A stretch of DNA of 27,025 nt from positions 1 through 27,025 of IMG/VR virus record IMGVR_UViG_3300034120_001298; one strand, written 5' to 3'. The notes below the pieces were generated by a model. It searched no databases. It worked only from the letters and a program-made list of their open reading frames with translations, and was not told the origin of the DNA. The translations under genes were made by a program, and so were the position numbers. Source of the DNA: a virus. This document shows positions 19,374 to 26,596 of this stretch, one piece after another; positions within the stretch are counted from its first letter, which is position 1, and each line of letters begins with the position of its first letter.

Positions 19374-19992
19374 GGACAACATGGCTTTAATGGCACGATA
19401 CCCTGATAAACACTTCGATTTGGCTATTGTAGACCCTCCGTATGGTATTGGTGAAAGCGGAGGTGATAAAAAAAGAACTCGTAAGGATAAGGGCTATAAT
19501 AAAATAGTGGTACACAGCAAAAAGTGTTGGGATAATGAGAGACCTAATATTAAATACTTTAATGAATTATTTAGGGTAAGTAAAAATCAAGTTGTATGGG
19601 GTGGTAATTATTTTGCTGATATGTTTAAGCCTACTATGGGGTGGATATTTTGGGATAAAAGAATTGGAGGCGATTTTTCAGACGGTGAATTAGCTTGGAC
19701 TTCTTTTAATAAGGCACTTAGAATGTTTTCATACTCATATCATGGTGACACTATGGGTGGACATACAAGAATACACCCTACCCAAAAGCCAATTGCCTTA
19801 TATAAGTTTGTCTTGAACCTTTACGCAAAACAAGGCGACAAAATCCTAGACACACATTTAGGTAGCGGCAGTATTGCAATAGCCTGCCATGATTACGGTT
19901 TTGACTTGACCGCTTGCGAACTGGATAAAGAGTACTTTGATGCAGCAATGAAAAGAATTAATAACCATACCAAACAGATAAAACTATTTTAA
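19354..19992 (+). CDS. N6-adenine/N4-cytosine methyltransferase (beta class)
   Basis: A 212-residue protein with the order of motifs of beta-class DNA methyltransferases. The catalytic DPPYG (27-31) comes first and the SAM-binding DTHLGSGSIAIA (166-177) comes last, with HPTQKP (141-146) preceding the latter. Such enzymes methylate adenine N6 or cytosine N4. It starts inside the small upstream gene and its stop touches the next start. No restriction endonuclease is seen beside it, so it is an orphan methyltransferase, most likely for protection of phage DNA. Confidence 0.88.
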   Translation: MLTITNEDNMALMARYPDKHFDLAIVDPPYGIGESGGDKKRTRKDKGYNKIVVHSKKCWDNERPNIKYFNELFRVSKNQVVWGGNYFADMFKPTMGWIFWDKRIGGDFSDGELAWTSFNKALRMFSYSYHGDTMGGHTRIHPTQKPIALYKFVLNLYAKQGDKILDTHLGSGSIAIACHDYGFDLTACELDKEYFDAAMKRINNHTKQIKLF

Positions 19993-20181
19993 ATGGAGAA
20001 TAACAGATATAGGCTAAAAGAAGATAAAGTATTAGGCAAAATTAAGGTAGCAAGTAAGGGGGATATAGTAACGGTAATATCTACCAATGAGGGAAACGAT
20101 GGCATAGTCTGCATTGTTAGTAGGGATAAAGACGATAACAGATTTTCAATATTAGCAAAACTTTTAACACCAATTTTATAA
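19993..20181 (+). CDS. Small beta-rich protein, unknown function
   Basis: A 62-residue protein with an SH3-like pattern: YRLKEDKVLGKIKVASKGDIVTVI then VCIVSRDKDDNRFSILAKLL. There are no membrane features. It starts directly behind the methyltransferase stop without a gap, so it is translated by reinitiation. It could bind nucleic acid or protein; no family is recognised. Confidence 0.55.
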   Translation: MENNRYRLKEDKVLGKIKVASKGDIVTVISTNEGNDGIVCIVSRDKDDNRFSILAKLLTPIL

Positions 20182-20205
20182 CCGCTTCGGCACAAAACAA
20201 ACAAC

Positions 20206-20511
20206 ATGATAGTAGTATCAATCGATGTAACCAAAATCGACAAAAGCAAATTAGTAGAAGGTAAAAACGGACAAAAATACTACTCATTAGTAGTAGATGA
20301 ATTGCGCACACCTGACAAGTATGATAACACACATACAGTGTACCAAAATCAGAGCAAAGATGAACGTACAGCTAAAGCACCGAAAGTTTACATCGGTAAC
20401 GGTAAGGAGTTTAAATTCAACCAACAGACCGCACCACAACAGCAGCAGGTAGCACCACAACAAGAAAACCAACAGGCTATACAACAGGCTATTGATAGTT
20501 TGCCGTTTTAA
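20206..20511 (+). CDS. SSB-like protein candidate
   Basis: A 101-residue protein. The N-terminal half is beta-rich (VVSIDVTKIDKSKLVEGKNGQKYY, SLVVDELRT) and could be a small OB fold. A Gln-rich disordered linker follows (about 72-95), and the last residues are DSLPF. An OB-like domain, flexible linker and a tip ending in an acidic/hydrophobic D-x-x-P-F motif is the layout of single-strand binding proteins, where the tip recruits partners. It is in the replication block between methyltransferase and resolvase genes. Evidence is architectural, not family-level. Confidence 0.55.
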   Translation: MIVVSIDVTKIDKSKLVEGKNGQKYYSLVVDELRTPDKYDNTHTVYQNQSKDERTAKAPKVYIGNGKEFKFNQQTAPQQQQVAPQQENQQAIQQAIDSLPF

Positions 20512-20523
20512 AATAAATTATAT

Positions 20524-20937
20524 ATGTACAGATACTACATAGGCATTGATACTGGTGTTAACACTGGATATGCAGTTTACGACAAACAACTAAAGCAACT
20601 TACAGTAGTATCTACAGTTATGATACATCAGGCAATGTTAGCATTGTTAGTAATACACAATGACGGCTACAGTAATGAATGTATGGTTATTGTTGAGGAT
20701 GCAAGGCAGGTAAGGTTTAACACTGATAAGGCTAAATTACAGGGCGCAGGTAGTGTTAAACGTGATGCTAAGATGTGGGAAGACTTTTTAACAGATTTTA
20801 AATTTCCTTTTCAAATGGTAAGACCTAAAAAGGCAATAACTAAATTTGATGCTGATAAATTTAAGGCTGTAACAGGTTGGGAAAGTAGAACTAATAGTCA
20901 TGGTAGAGATGCAGCAATGTTAGTATTTGGAAGATAA
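20524..20937 (+). CDS. RuvC-like Holliday junction resolvase
   Basis: A 137-residue protein with an RNase H fold: GIDTGVNTG (Asp9), VIVEDARQ (Glu58) and the C-terminal GRDAAMLV (Asp129), in the spacing of RuvC-type resolvases. GAGSVKRDAKMW fits the first helix after strand four. These enzymes cut four-way junctions, resolving the branched DNA produced by annealing-dependent recombination and by packaging concatemers. It ends the first part of the replication block and precedes the structured RNA region at 20990-21104. Confidence 0.75.
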   Translation: MYRYYIGIDTGVNTGYAVYDKQLKQLTVVSTVMIHQAMLALLVIHNDGYSNECMVIVEDARQVRFNTDKAKLQGAGSVKRDAKMWEDFLTDFKFPFQMVRPKKAITKFDADKFKAVTGWESRTNSHGRDAAMLVFGR

Positions 20938-20989
20938 AATAAGTTAGGTAATTTCAACAAAATACCCTATCTTAGCGGTACAATATTCA

Positions 20990-21104
20990 GAGGTAGTAGC
21001 CTGAGTATATGAAGACATTTTTAAAGCCCATAGGGGCTGAGGGAGGCAAGATTAACGCCCTGTTATTTGCCGCTACTACCCCTCAATCCCTATGGGTATT
21101 TTTT
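20990..21104 (+). ncRNA. Candidate pseudoknotted structured RNA with terminator-like 3' end
   Basis: Strand A (GGTAGTAGC, 20992-21000) pairs with A' (GCTACTACC, 21072-21080), nine pairs. Strand B (CCCATAGGG, 21027-21035, and GAGG, 21039-21042) pairs with B' (CCTC, 21081-21084, and CCCTATGGG, 21088-21096). B lies inside the A-A' loop and B' lies outside, so the fold is a pseudoknot, or the two are alternatives. A third hairpin (GGCAA 21045-21049 with TTGCC 21067-21071, inner TAAC/GTTA) sits directly against A'. B' is followed by six T at 21099-21104, so the B:B' form can terminate transcription. The gene at 21109 begins four bases later. It could be a riboswitch, attenuator or ribozyme; no known class is matched. 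Confidence 0.6.
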
Positions 21105-21108
21105 ATTT

Positions 21109-21348
21109 ATGACAGTTCACAACTGCTTACTAATTGACATTGAGCCACACCTTTACGGTTCATTCCTTTGCACCTTTTGCATAAAGCGTGATAAGTTTCA
21201 TTTACCAATACCTAGTAAAATGGCTGCTACATTAAGTACAGGGCAATACTATGATGTTGATTTTGACATGATGACCAACAACATAAACGGTATGCTTAGT
21301 TTGTCATTCAATTTCATTAACCCTACTAAAGATAATAGCCATGATTAA
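21109..21348 (+). CDS. Small protein behind the structured RNA, unknown function
   Basis: A 79-residue protein. The beginning TVHNCLLIDIEPHLYGSFLCTFC is followed by a beta-rich part (KFHLPIPSKMAATLSTGQYYDVDFD, GMLSLSFNF) and a short acidic end. The Met at 21109 is chosen because the longer frame to 21067 runs through the structured RNA and has no promoter or leader. Its start follows the T-run of the terminator-like stem by four bases, so its expression would depend on that structure. It overlaps the next gene by eight bases. No family is recognised. Confidence 0.55.
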   Translation: MTVHNCLLIDIEPHLYGSFLCTFCIKRDKFHLPIPSKMAATLSTGQYYDVDFDMMTNNINGMLSLSFNFINPTKDNSHD

Positions 21349-22042
21349 AGAATATTTTAGCCATGATTACGACCCTATTTCGGATATTAAAATGATGGTA
21401 ATGGTATCTGAATGGGGTGCAATTGGTTACGGCTTATATTGGCGTATAGTGGAACTTTTACACAAATCAGAAGATAATACTTTAGCATTTACACCTTTAA
21501 ACACTCTAGCAATTGCTAAGCAAATGAAAGTAGATGCTAAGCAAATCACATCATTTGTTGACGATTGTGTAAATGTTTTTGAGTTGTTTAAACGTGAAAA
21601 TGATAAGGTATTTTGTGAGCGTGTTTTTAGGAATATTGGCAAAAGAAAAGAAATATCAGAAGTCCGCAAAGCCGCTGGTAGCAAGGGCGGAGCAGCAAAA
21701 GCTAGCAACGTTGTAGCAATTGCTAAGCAAAATGTAGCAAAGGAAAAGAAAGTAAAGGAAATAAAAGAGAAAGAAAAGAAAGATATTATTATTGCCGATG
21801 CTGACGCATCTGAAAACTATAAAAGGTTTTTTGAATGGGCTTACACTAAAGGCAATGCACCTAGAGTGATGTCAATGGAAAAGCCAATAACAGCAGACGA
21901 ATACGATAAACTTTACACTGAGATTGGTGTAGATGCTATTTTTCAACAGGTACAGGCTATGGAAAATTATAAGGATTTGCACAAAAAAAACATATCTGCA
22001 TACTTGACCATTAAGAACTGGCACAACCGTAATAACAAATGA
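21341..22042 (+). CDS. DUF4373 (Lin1244/Lin1753-like) replication protein
   Basis: A 233-residue protein. The first 60 residues (YFSHDYDPISDIKMMVMV, GAIGYGLYWRIVELLHKS) match the N-terminal DUF4373 domain of phage replication proteins. A long charged linker follows (KEKKVKEIKEKEKK, about 140-152), then a DnaD-like helical end (EWAYTKGNAPR through ISAYLTIKNW). Members are thought to help load the helicase at the origin. The primase-helicase gene follows directly with an ATGA overlap, which fits that role. Confidence 0.78.
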   Translation: MIKEYFSHDYDPISDIKMMVMVSEWGAIGYGLYWRIVELLHKSEDNTLAFTPLNTLAIAKQMKVDAKQITSFVDDCVNVFELFKRENDKVFCERVFRNIGKRKEISEVRKAAGSKGGAAKASNVVAIAKQNVAKEKKVKEIKEKEKKDIIIADADASENYKRFFEWAYTKGNAPRVMSMEKPITADEYDKLYTEIGVDAIFQQVQAMENYKDLHKKNISAYLTIKNWHNRNNK

Positions 22043-23886
22043 TTTCAACATACACAATAGAGGCGATAAAACAGGCTGCAAACGTAGTAGAGGTGGTAGG
22101 AGATTATGTAAAGCTAAAAAAAAGCGGTACAGATTACGAAGCGTGCTGTCCTTTTCACAACGAAAAAAGCCCGTCATTTAAAGTTCACCCAGTAAAAGGA
22201 ATTTACAAATGTTTTGGATGTGGTACAAGTGGTGATGCAATCGAGTTTGTCATGAAGCACCAAAACAAAACTTACCCCGAGGCATTGGAAATTTTGGCAA
22301 AAAGGTACAATATTCCAATCGAGGAAGATAAGCCACAGCCCAAACGCACGTATAAACGCCCACAACAGCCCAAATTTGACCTTTCACCCCTTGCCCTTAC
22401 CTACTTTACCTCTCGTAAAATATCGGGGCAAATTTTGGCTGATTTTAAGGTATGCACAAAATTAGAGTGGATGCCTAAAACCAAATCAGAAGTTGAGGCG
22501 ATATGCTTTAACTATTTTCGTGAAGGTGAATTGATAAATGTAAAGTACAGGGCAAAGGATAAGGACTTTAAATTAGAAAAAGATGCGGAGTTGATTTTCT
22601 ACAACCTTGACAGCCTTAAAAGTGCAAAGTATGCGGTAATTGTTGAGGGTGAAATTGATGCTTTAAGCGTGGCGCAATCGGGGTTTAAAAATGCGGTGGT
22701 ATCAGTTCCAAACGGTGCAAATGTTACAGGGGCTATGAAATTGGAATACCTCGATAACTGCTACAAAGAATTTGAGAATATAAAGCAGATTGTTATTTTT
22801 ACCGATAATGATGAAGCAGGCAGACGCTTACGTGATGAATTAGGTAGACGGTTAGGGTATGACCGTTGCTACATGGTAACGGATTACAAAGGCTGCAAAG
22901 ATGCTAATGAGATACTTGTTAAACATGATGCAGATGCGGTACTAAATGCGATTACATCAGCTATAGAATTTCCAATAGAAGGTATAGTAAATGTAGATGA
23001 TATTTATAAAGATGTGCATAGCTTTTATGTGAACGGCTATCCAAACGGTTTTAAAAGTGGCATACCTAACTTTGACAACTTGCTACAGTTCATGTTAGGG
23101 CAATTTACAGTGATTACAGGAACGCCAGGAGCAGGGAAAAGCGAGTTTACAGACTACATAATTACTGAACTTGCTAGGGTACATGATTGGAGATTTGCGG
23201 TATGTAGTTTTGAAAATCAACCTGCAAGTCTACACGTTACTAAGCTAATGGAAAAACACGCTGGGAAGGCTTTTTCTAAAAGGTATAAAGAAACTGATAG
23301 GATAGATGTAACAGAGTATGAAGATGCTATTAACTTTGTATCTGATAGATTTAACTTTATTAACATAAACACCATAGATGTTACGCTTGATGGGATACTT
23401 GAAAAGTGTGCAGAATTGGTATTGAGGCGTGGCATAAGAGGCGTATTAATTGACCCTTGGAACTACATCGAATACAAGGCACAAAACGGACAAAGCGAAA
23501 CGAAATATGTAAGCGATGCACTTACCAAAATTAAAGCGTTTTGCATAAGATACAATGTACATTTATTTTTAATTGCCCACCCTACCAAGATGCCAAAGGT
23601 TAATGGTAAATATGAAGTTCCAAACCTTTACAGTATCTCAGGTAGTGCGCATTTCTACAACAAAGCAGATAACGGAATAGTAGTGTACAGAGATACCGAA
23701 ACCGTACAAATATATGTTCAAAAAGTGCGTTATAGTTGGTTGGGTAAAATAGGCATGGCAGAATTTAAGTATAACATTGATAGGCGCAAATATGAGGCAA
23801 TCGGAGAGCCTGACCCATTTATGAAGCAAATTCCCGATAACCCACATGCAGGTATAAATAAAAAAGTATCAGATATCCCATTTTAA
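22039..23886 (+). CDS. Bifunctional primase-helicase (CHC2 zinc finger, TOPRIM, DnaB-like ATPase)
   Basis: A 615-residue protein with three parts. A zinc-binding primase finger has Cys37, His40, Cys58 and Cys61 (CPFH and CFGC). A TOPRIM domain has Glu203 in VEGEIDAL and DND at 256-258. A RecA-like helicase domain has Walker A GTPGAGKS (361-368) and Walker B-like GVLIDPWN. It makes primers and unwinds DNA at the fork, as T7 gp4 does. It ends KKVSDIPF, resembling the tail of SSB, which is unusual for a helicase. It is coupled to the DUF4373 gene by ATGA. All motifs are intact. Confidence 0.9.
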   Translation: MISTYTIEAIKQAANVVEVVGDYVKLKKSGTDYEACCPFHNEKSPSFKVHPVKGIYKCFGCGTSGDAIEFVMKHQNKTYPEALEILAKRYNIPIEEDKPQPKRTYKRPQQPKFDLSPLALTYFTSRKISGQILADFKVCTKLEWMPKTKSEVEAICFNYFREGELINVKYRAKDKDFKLEKDAELIFYNLDSLKSAKYAVIVEGEIDALSVAQSGFKNAVVSVPNGANVTGAMKLEYLDNCYKEFENIKQIVIFTDNDEAGRRLRDELGRRLGYDRCYMVTDYKGCKDANEILVKHDADAVLNAITSAIEFPIEGIVNVDDIYKDVHSFYVNGYPNGFKSGIPNFDNLLQFMLGQFTVITGTPGAGKSEFTDYIITELARVHDWRFAVCSFENQPASLHVTKLMEKHAGKAFSKRYKETDRIDVTEYEDAINFVSDRFNFININTIDVTLDGILEKCAELVLRRGIRGVLIDPWNYIEYKAQNGQSETKYVSDALTKIKAFCIRYNVHLFLIAHPTKMPKVNGKYEVPNLYSISGSAHFYNKADNGIVVYRDTETVQIYVQKVRYSWLGKIGMAEFKYNIDRRKYEAIGEPDPFMKQIPDNPHAGINKKVSDIPF

Positions 23887-23895
23887 AATAAACAC

Positions 23896-24216
23896 ATGAA
23901 AACACAAATCAGAATACCACAATCGGAACGTCTTATAGTGTTGCAAAAGTATGGGTGTAAATGTGCGTACTGCGGTAATGAACTAACCCTAGCCACATTA
24001 AAACTAGACCCCACGCCCGATAGTATATACCCATCTTGCATGAGGTGTAAGAGGCGTAAGGGGAGTAAGAGTATTGAGCAGTTTAGGATACATATAGCGG
24101 TGGTACATAAGCAGCTACAATACCTTAACAGTAAATACAGTTTGTGTAAGGATTACGGTATGGTAGCAGATGTAACAAACGATGTAATTTTCCACTTTGA
24201 AAAATATAAAAAATGA
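23896..24216 (+). CDS. HNH-family protein lacking the core histidine
   Basis: A 106-residue protein with the zinc ribbon of HNH endonucleases (CAYCGNEL, residues about 23-30, and SCMRCKRRKGSKSIEQFR, about 47-64) and an end typical of a phage HNH subfamily (CKDYGMVAD, VIFHFEKYK). The DHxxP portion that carries the catalytic His is missing between the two Cys pairs; only LDPTPDSIYP is there. It probably cannot cut DNA and may have become a DNA-binding protein. It follows the helicase after nine bases and overlaps the next start. The call as HNH is supported by the ribbon; the loss is clear in the reading. Confidence 0.65.
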   Translation: MKTQIRIPQSERLIVLQKYGCKCAYCGNELTLATLKLDPTPDSIYPSCMRCKRRKGSKSIEQFRIHIAVVHKQLQYLNSKYSLCKDYGMVADVTNDVIFHFEKYKK

Positions 24217-24512
24217 CAACTAACGAGATAATAACGGAACTGGTATCTTATGATGGGTGGGATATAGCTCAAGAAAAACATACCCAACTATTTAATAACT
24301 ACCTAACCGACCTTAACATACTGCATCGGGTGGCGGTGAAGGTGTTTGATGAACTTATAAATAGCCAACATTGCGATGATAAACAAGAACTGATGAATAA
24401 AGCGTATAACATTCATTCTGCTATAATGAAACTACCAATCAACGGTGAATACATAACGCTCGCTACGGCTACTGCTGAGGCGATTGTTTACCTAAAAAAG
24501 TATAAAGCATGA
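24213..24512 (+). CDS. Helical protein, unknown function
   Basis: A 99-residue helical protein (NEIITELVSYDGWDIAQEKHTQLFNNYL, NILHRVAVKVFDELINSQ, KAYNIHSAIMKL, ATATAEAIVYLKKYKA). It lacks catalytic or membrane motifs. It overlaps both the HNH-like gene and the next methylase-like gene by four bases, so the three are translated together. Its function cannot be read from sequence. Confidence 0.6.
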   Translation: MTTNEIITELVSYDGWDIAQEKHTQLFNNYLTDLNILHRVAVKVFDELINSQHCDDKQELMNKAYNIHSAIMKLPINGEYITLATATAEAIVYLKKYKA

Positions 24513-25147
24513 AAGTATTAATAGGCTGCGAAGAAAGCCAAACAGTATGTAAAGCATTTAGAGATAAAGGGCATGAGGCATATAGTTGTGATTTGCAAGA
24601 TTGTAGCGGTGGACATCCCGAATGGCATATTAAAGGTGATGTAATAGAAGCTATTTTATCAGAGAGCTGGGATTTTATAGGACTTCACCCAATGTGTACA
24701 GCTATGACACTATCAGGTAATAGAACATATGCGCCAGGTAAAGAAAAGCATTATTTAAGACTTCAATCGGTAGAATGGACTATTAAGCTATGGAATTTAG
24801 CGACAAAGGTATGCGCTAAAGTCTATATGGAAAATCCTATGGGCGCAATGAATCCCGATAAAAGACTACCAAAACCACAAATAGTGCAACCTTATTATTT
24901 TGGCGATGAGGCGCAAAAAACTACTTGTTTGTGGCTATATGGATTACCACAATTAGTACACTACAAAAACGATGATTTGTTTAATAAAAAAACACACGTT
25001 TCACCTGGTGAAATGATAACCACTACAACAGGTAAAACATTTAATAAATGGTATTGGGATACAAGTAAAAGATGCACAGATAGGGCAAAAATTAGAAGTA
25101 AAACATTCCCGGGCATTGCAAAGGCTATGGCAGACCAGTGGGGATAA
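24509..25147 (+). CDS. DNA methylase-like phage protein
   Basis: A 212-residue protein with VLIGCEESQTVCKAFRDKGHEAYSCDLQ at the start, which resembles the SAM-binding entry of cytosine-5 methylases, then HPMCTAMTLSGNR (in place of the PCQ motif) and MENPMGAMN (in place of ENV). The family is frequent in phages and usually annotated as DNA methylase; the activity is uncertain because the catalytic Pro-Cys is not in the standard arrangement. A role in DNA modification fits the two methyltransferases upstream. It ends the early block before a strong hairpin. Confidence 0.65.
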   Translation: MKVLIGCEESQTVCKAFRDKGHEAYSCDLQDCSGGHPEWHIKGDVIEAILSESWDFIGLHPMCTAMTLSGNRTYAPGKEKHYLRLQSVEWTIKLWNLATKVCAKVYMENPMGAMNPDKRLPKPQIVQPYYFGDEAQKTTCLWLYGLPQLVHYKNDDLFNKKTHVSPGEMITTTTGKTFNKWYWDTSKRCTDRAKIRSKTFPGIAKAMADQWG

Positions 25148-25164
25148 CACCTACCTACAATAAA

Positions 25165-25196
25165 AAACCCCCTTAATCAAACGATTAGGGGGGTTT
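25165..25196. terminator. Strong terminator hairpin between convergent blocks
   Basis: AAACCCCCTTAATC (25165-25178) pairs with GATTAGGGGGGTTT (25183-25196), 14 pairs with one wobble, around an AAAC loop. On the minus strand it is followed by a run of six T, so it works best for the minus-strand operon, and it also ends the early plus-strand block. Confidence 0.85.
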
Positions 25197-25215
25197 AATG
25201 CTATATTGTGGCGAG

Positions 25216-25707
25216 CTATTCTACAAACCCGTCATTGAGGTGTCCGAGAAGGATTGCGCCTTTATTCCTATCATTCCCGTAGCAGTAAAATATATCTAAA
25301 CAGTCATTCAGTCCAATTCTAACTATTTCAATATTTTCAAAAGTGTTAGGTCTTGTGTCTGTTTTACTAATTTCCTGACCTGATACATCTGTATATAATA
25401 TTTTCACAAACTCAATCCCCTTACCTTTCTTGACTGGCACATCTTCGCCTAATACGGTGCAAACGGTTTCTTTGTTTGAGGTTGTGCCATCGTTCCAGTG
25501 ACCGAGGTAAGGAATACCTATACGGCTATTTAAGTCATAGCAAATAATCAAATCCATTCCGTCTTTTGCGTTTAGTTTTGCTAATTCGCAAAATAACCAA
25601 TAATCGGAAGCCTCACTTAATTTAGCGTCTGATGCGTAATACTTTACAAGTTCAATATGTTTACTCTCCTTTGTAGGCTCATTGCCTATAAATTTTACTT
25701 TAGTCAT
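25216..25707 (-). CDS. Protein with two copies of a GHxNDG-type repeat, unknown function
   Basis: A 163-residue protein. Two stretches share a pattern: DLIICYDLNSRIGIPYLGHW followed by NDG in the middle, and LDIFYCYGNDRNKGAILLGH followed by LNDGFVE at the end. This suggests a duplicated module of about 20-25 residues, possibly a binding repeat. The remainder is alpha-beta with an acidic patch. It is the last gene of the minus-strand operon before the hairpin at 25165, and begins twelve bases downstream of the preceding gene. No family is recognised. Confidence 0.6.
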   Translation of the reverse strand: MTKVKFIGNEPTKESKHIELVKYYASDAKLSEASDYWLFCELAKLNAKDGMDLIICYDLNSRIGIPYLGHWNDGTTSNKETVCTVLGEDVPVKKGKGIEFVKILYTDVSGQEISKTDTRPNTFENIEIVRIGLNDCLDIFYCYGNDRNKGAILLGHLNDGFVE

Positions 25708-25719
25708 TTTCTGTTATAT

Positions 25720-26040
25720 TTATTTGGTTAAAAAATCCTGTGTCATACTATCAACCCACTTTTGAACGCTACCATGTTTACTGATTATAGCGGCTTTTAC
25801 AGTGGGTTTTATTCGAACGGTGGTAATCTCTTTTGGTGCGTTACCTTGTTTCTTTCGTTGTTCAGCTCGGATAATCTGCCAAGCGTTTGCCCATGCTTTA
25901 GGTTCGGAGGTTTGCAAATATGGTATTATAAAATTGGGTATTTTTATATAAAAATGACCTTCAAAACGAGTGCTTTCTTTACACTCCGCATCAGGATAAA
26001 CCTGTAAAACTTTGACCTTACTTATGATTGTTCTAGGCAT
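25720..26040 (-). CDS. Protein with C-terminal DNA-binding-like helix pair, unknown function
   Basis: A 106-residue protein. The N-terminal half is beta-rich (KVKVLQVYPDAECKES, FEGHFYIKIPNFIIP) followed by a helix (AWANAWQIIRAEQRKK). The last 30 residues (TTVRIKPTVKAAIISKHGSV then QKWVDSMTQDFL) look like a ribbon-helix-helix or similar small DNA-binding unit, where a strand with VRIKP is followed by two helices. It could be a regulator of the accessory operon. Assignment is from pattern only. Confidence 0.6.
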   Translation of the reverse strand: MPRTIISKVKVLQVYPDAECKESTRFEGHFYIKIPNFIIPYLQTSEPKAWANAWQIIRAEQRKKQGNAPKEITTVRIKPTVKAAIISKHGSVQKWVDSMTQDFLTK

Positions 26041-26041
26041 G

Positions 26042-26107
26042 TTAGTAATTTTGAATTAGTGCCGCAAGTAGCAGCAGAGTTAGGAATATTATTATTTTGC
26101 GTATCAT
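26042..26107 (-). CDS. Tiny membrane peptide (21 residues)
   Basis: MIRKIIIFLTLLLLAALIQNY is one hydrophobic helix with a positive start. It begins four bases after the stop of the upstream gene and its stop is followed one base later by the next start (TAACATG), so it is tightly packed in the operon. Peptides this short are uncertain without expression data. Confidence 0.4.
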   Translation of the reverse strand: MIRKIIIFLTLLLLAALIQNY

Positions 26108-26111
26108 GTGG

Positions 26112-26537
26112 TTATGGTTGAATAGGTAAATTAATCAGGTCGCTTAATGCAATGTAGTGGGTTAAATTTGACAAGTATTGACCGTTACCAATATAAATAG
26201 TTATATCATCATACCTATTCAATTCCAATGTACCTGTAAACATTTGTGTAGGTTCATCAATGTGCATAGCAACAACAGTATCTATAGGTAGGTTGTTTGC
26301 GTCAATTTTACGCCACATTACGGGCTGTTTAGTATCAGCCCCTAGTATCTCTACATTCAGCGTAATTCCGTCATCAGAAAAGCAATATAATAGTGGGTAA
26401 TTCTCAAATCTGATACCTATAAAGTTATCTGATTGAACTTCTATAATCTCACCTATCCAACCGCTAACATTCAAATCAGTTCCTGTACTTGCGGTAATCA
26501 CTTTTACTTTTTGCCCTATTTTAAATTGTGTGTTCAT
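26112..26537 (-). CDS. Beta-rich (SH3/KOW-like) phage protein, unknown function
   Basis: A 141-residue protein. The N-terminal part (FKIGQKVKVITASTGTDL, GWIGEIIEVQ) has the beat of an SH3-like or KOW barrel. A second part (LPIDTVVAMHIDEP, MFTGTLELN, YLSNLTHYIALSDLINLPI) is typical of small uncharacterised phage proteins. The Met at 26537 was chosen over 26564, because FKIGQKV usually sits near the start. It is preceded by the leader AACTAAACACA that also precedes two plus-strand genes. Confidence 0.65.
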   Translation of the reverse strand: MNTQFKIGQKVKVITASTGTDLNVSGWIGEIIEVQSDNFIGIRFENYPLLYCFSDDGITLNVEILGADTKQPVMWRKIDANNLPIDTVVAMHIDEPTQMFTGTLELNRYDDITIYIGNGQYLSNLTHYIALSDLINLPIQP

Positions 26538-26543
26538 AAAATA

Positions 26544-26554
26544 TGTGTTTAGTT
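26544..26554 (-). promoter_or_regulatory. Recurring translation leader AACTAAACACA
   Basis: The eleven bases read on the minus strand match the leaders of the genes at 15047 and 17676 (both AACTAAACACACAAA). All lie shortly before a start codon and none has a Shine-Dalgarno. Confidence 0.5.
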
Positions 26555-26557
26555 TTG

Positions 26558-26596
26558 CCACCAATAGCCGCCTGAATTAACAGTGCGGCTCGGTGG
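26558..26596. repeat. GC-rich long hairpin in the 5' leader region
   Basis: CCACC (26558-26562), AGCCGC (26566-26571) and CTG (26572-26574) pair with CAG (26581-26583), GCGGCT (26585-26590) and GGTGG (26592-26596), with a one-base bulge and a small internal loop around AATTAA. It lies between two minus-strand genes in an AT-rich genome. It could be a terminator, leader regulator or processing site. Confidence 0.5.

Noticed and set aside
20990-21104. HDV-like ribozyme call for the structured RNA
   Set aside because: The stem order is the same, but P4 is missing, the linker between the first two stems is 26 bases, and the catalytic core cannot be identified. Only a generic structured RNA is claimed.
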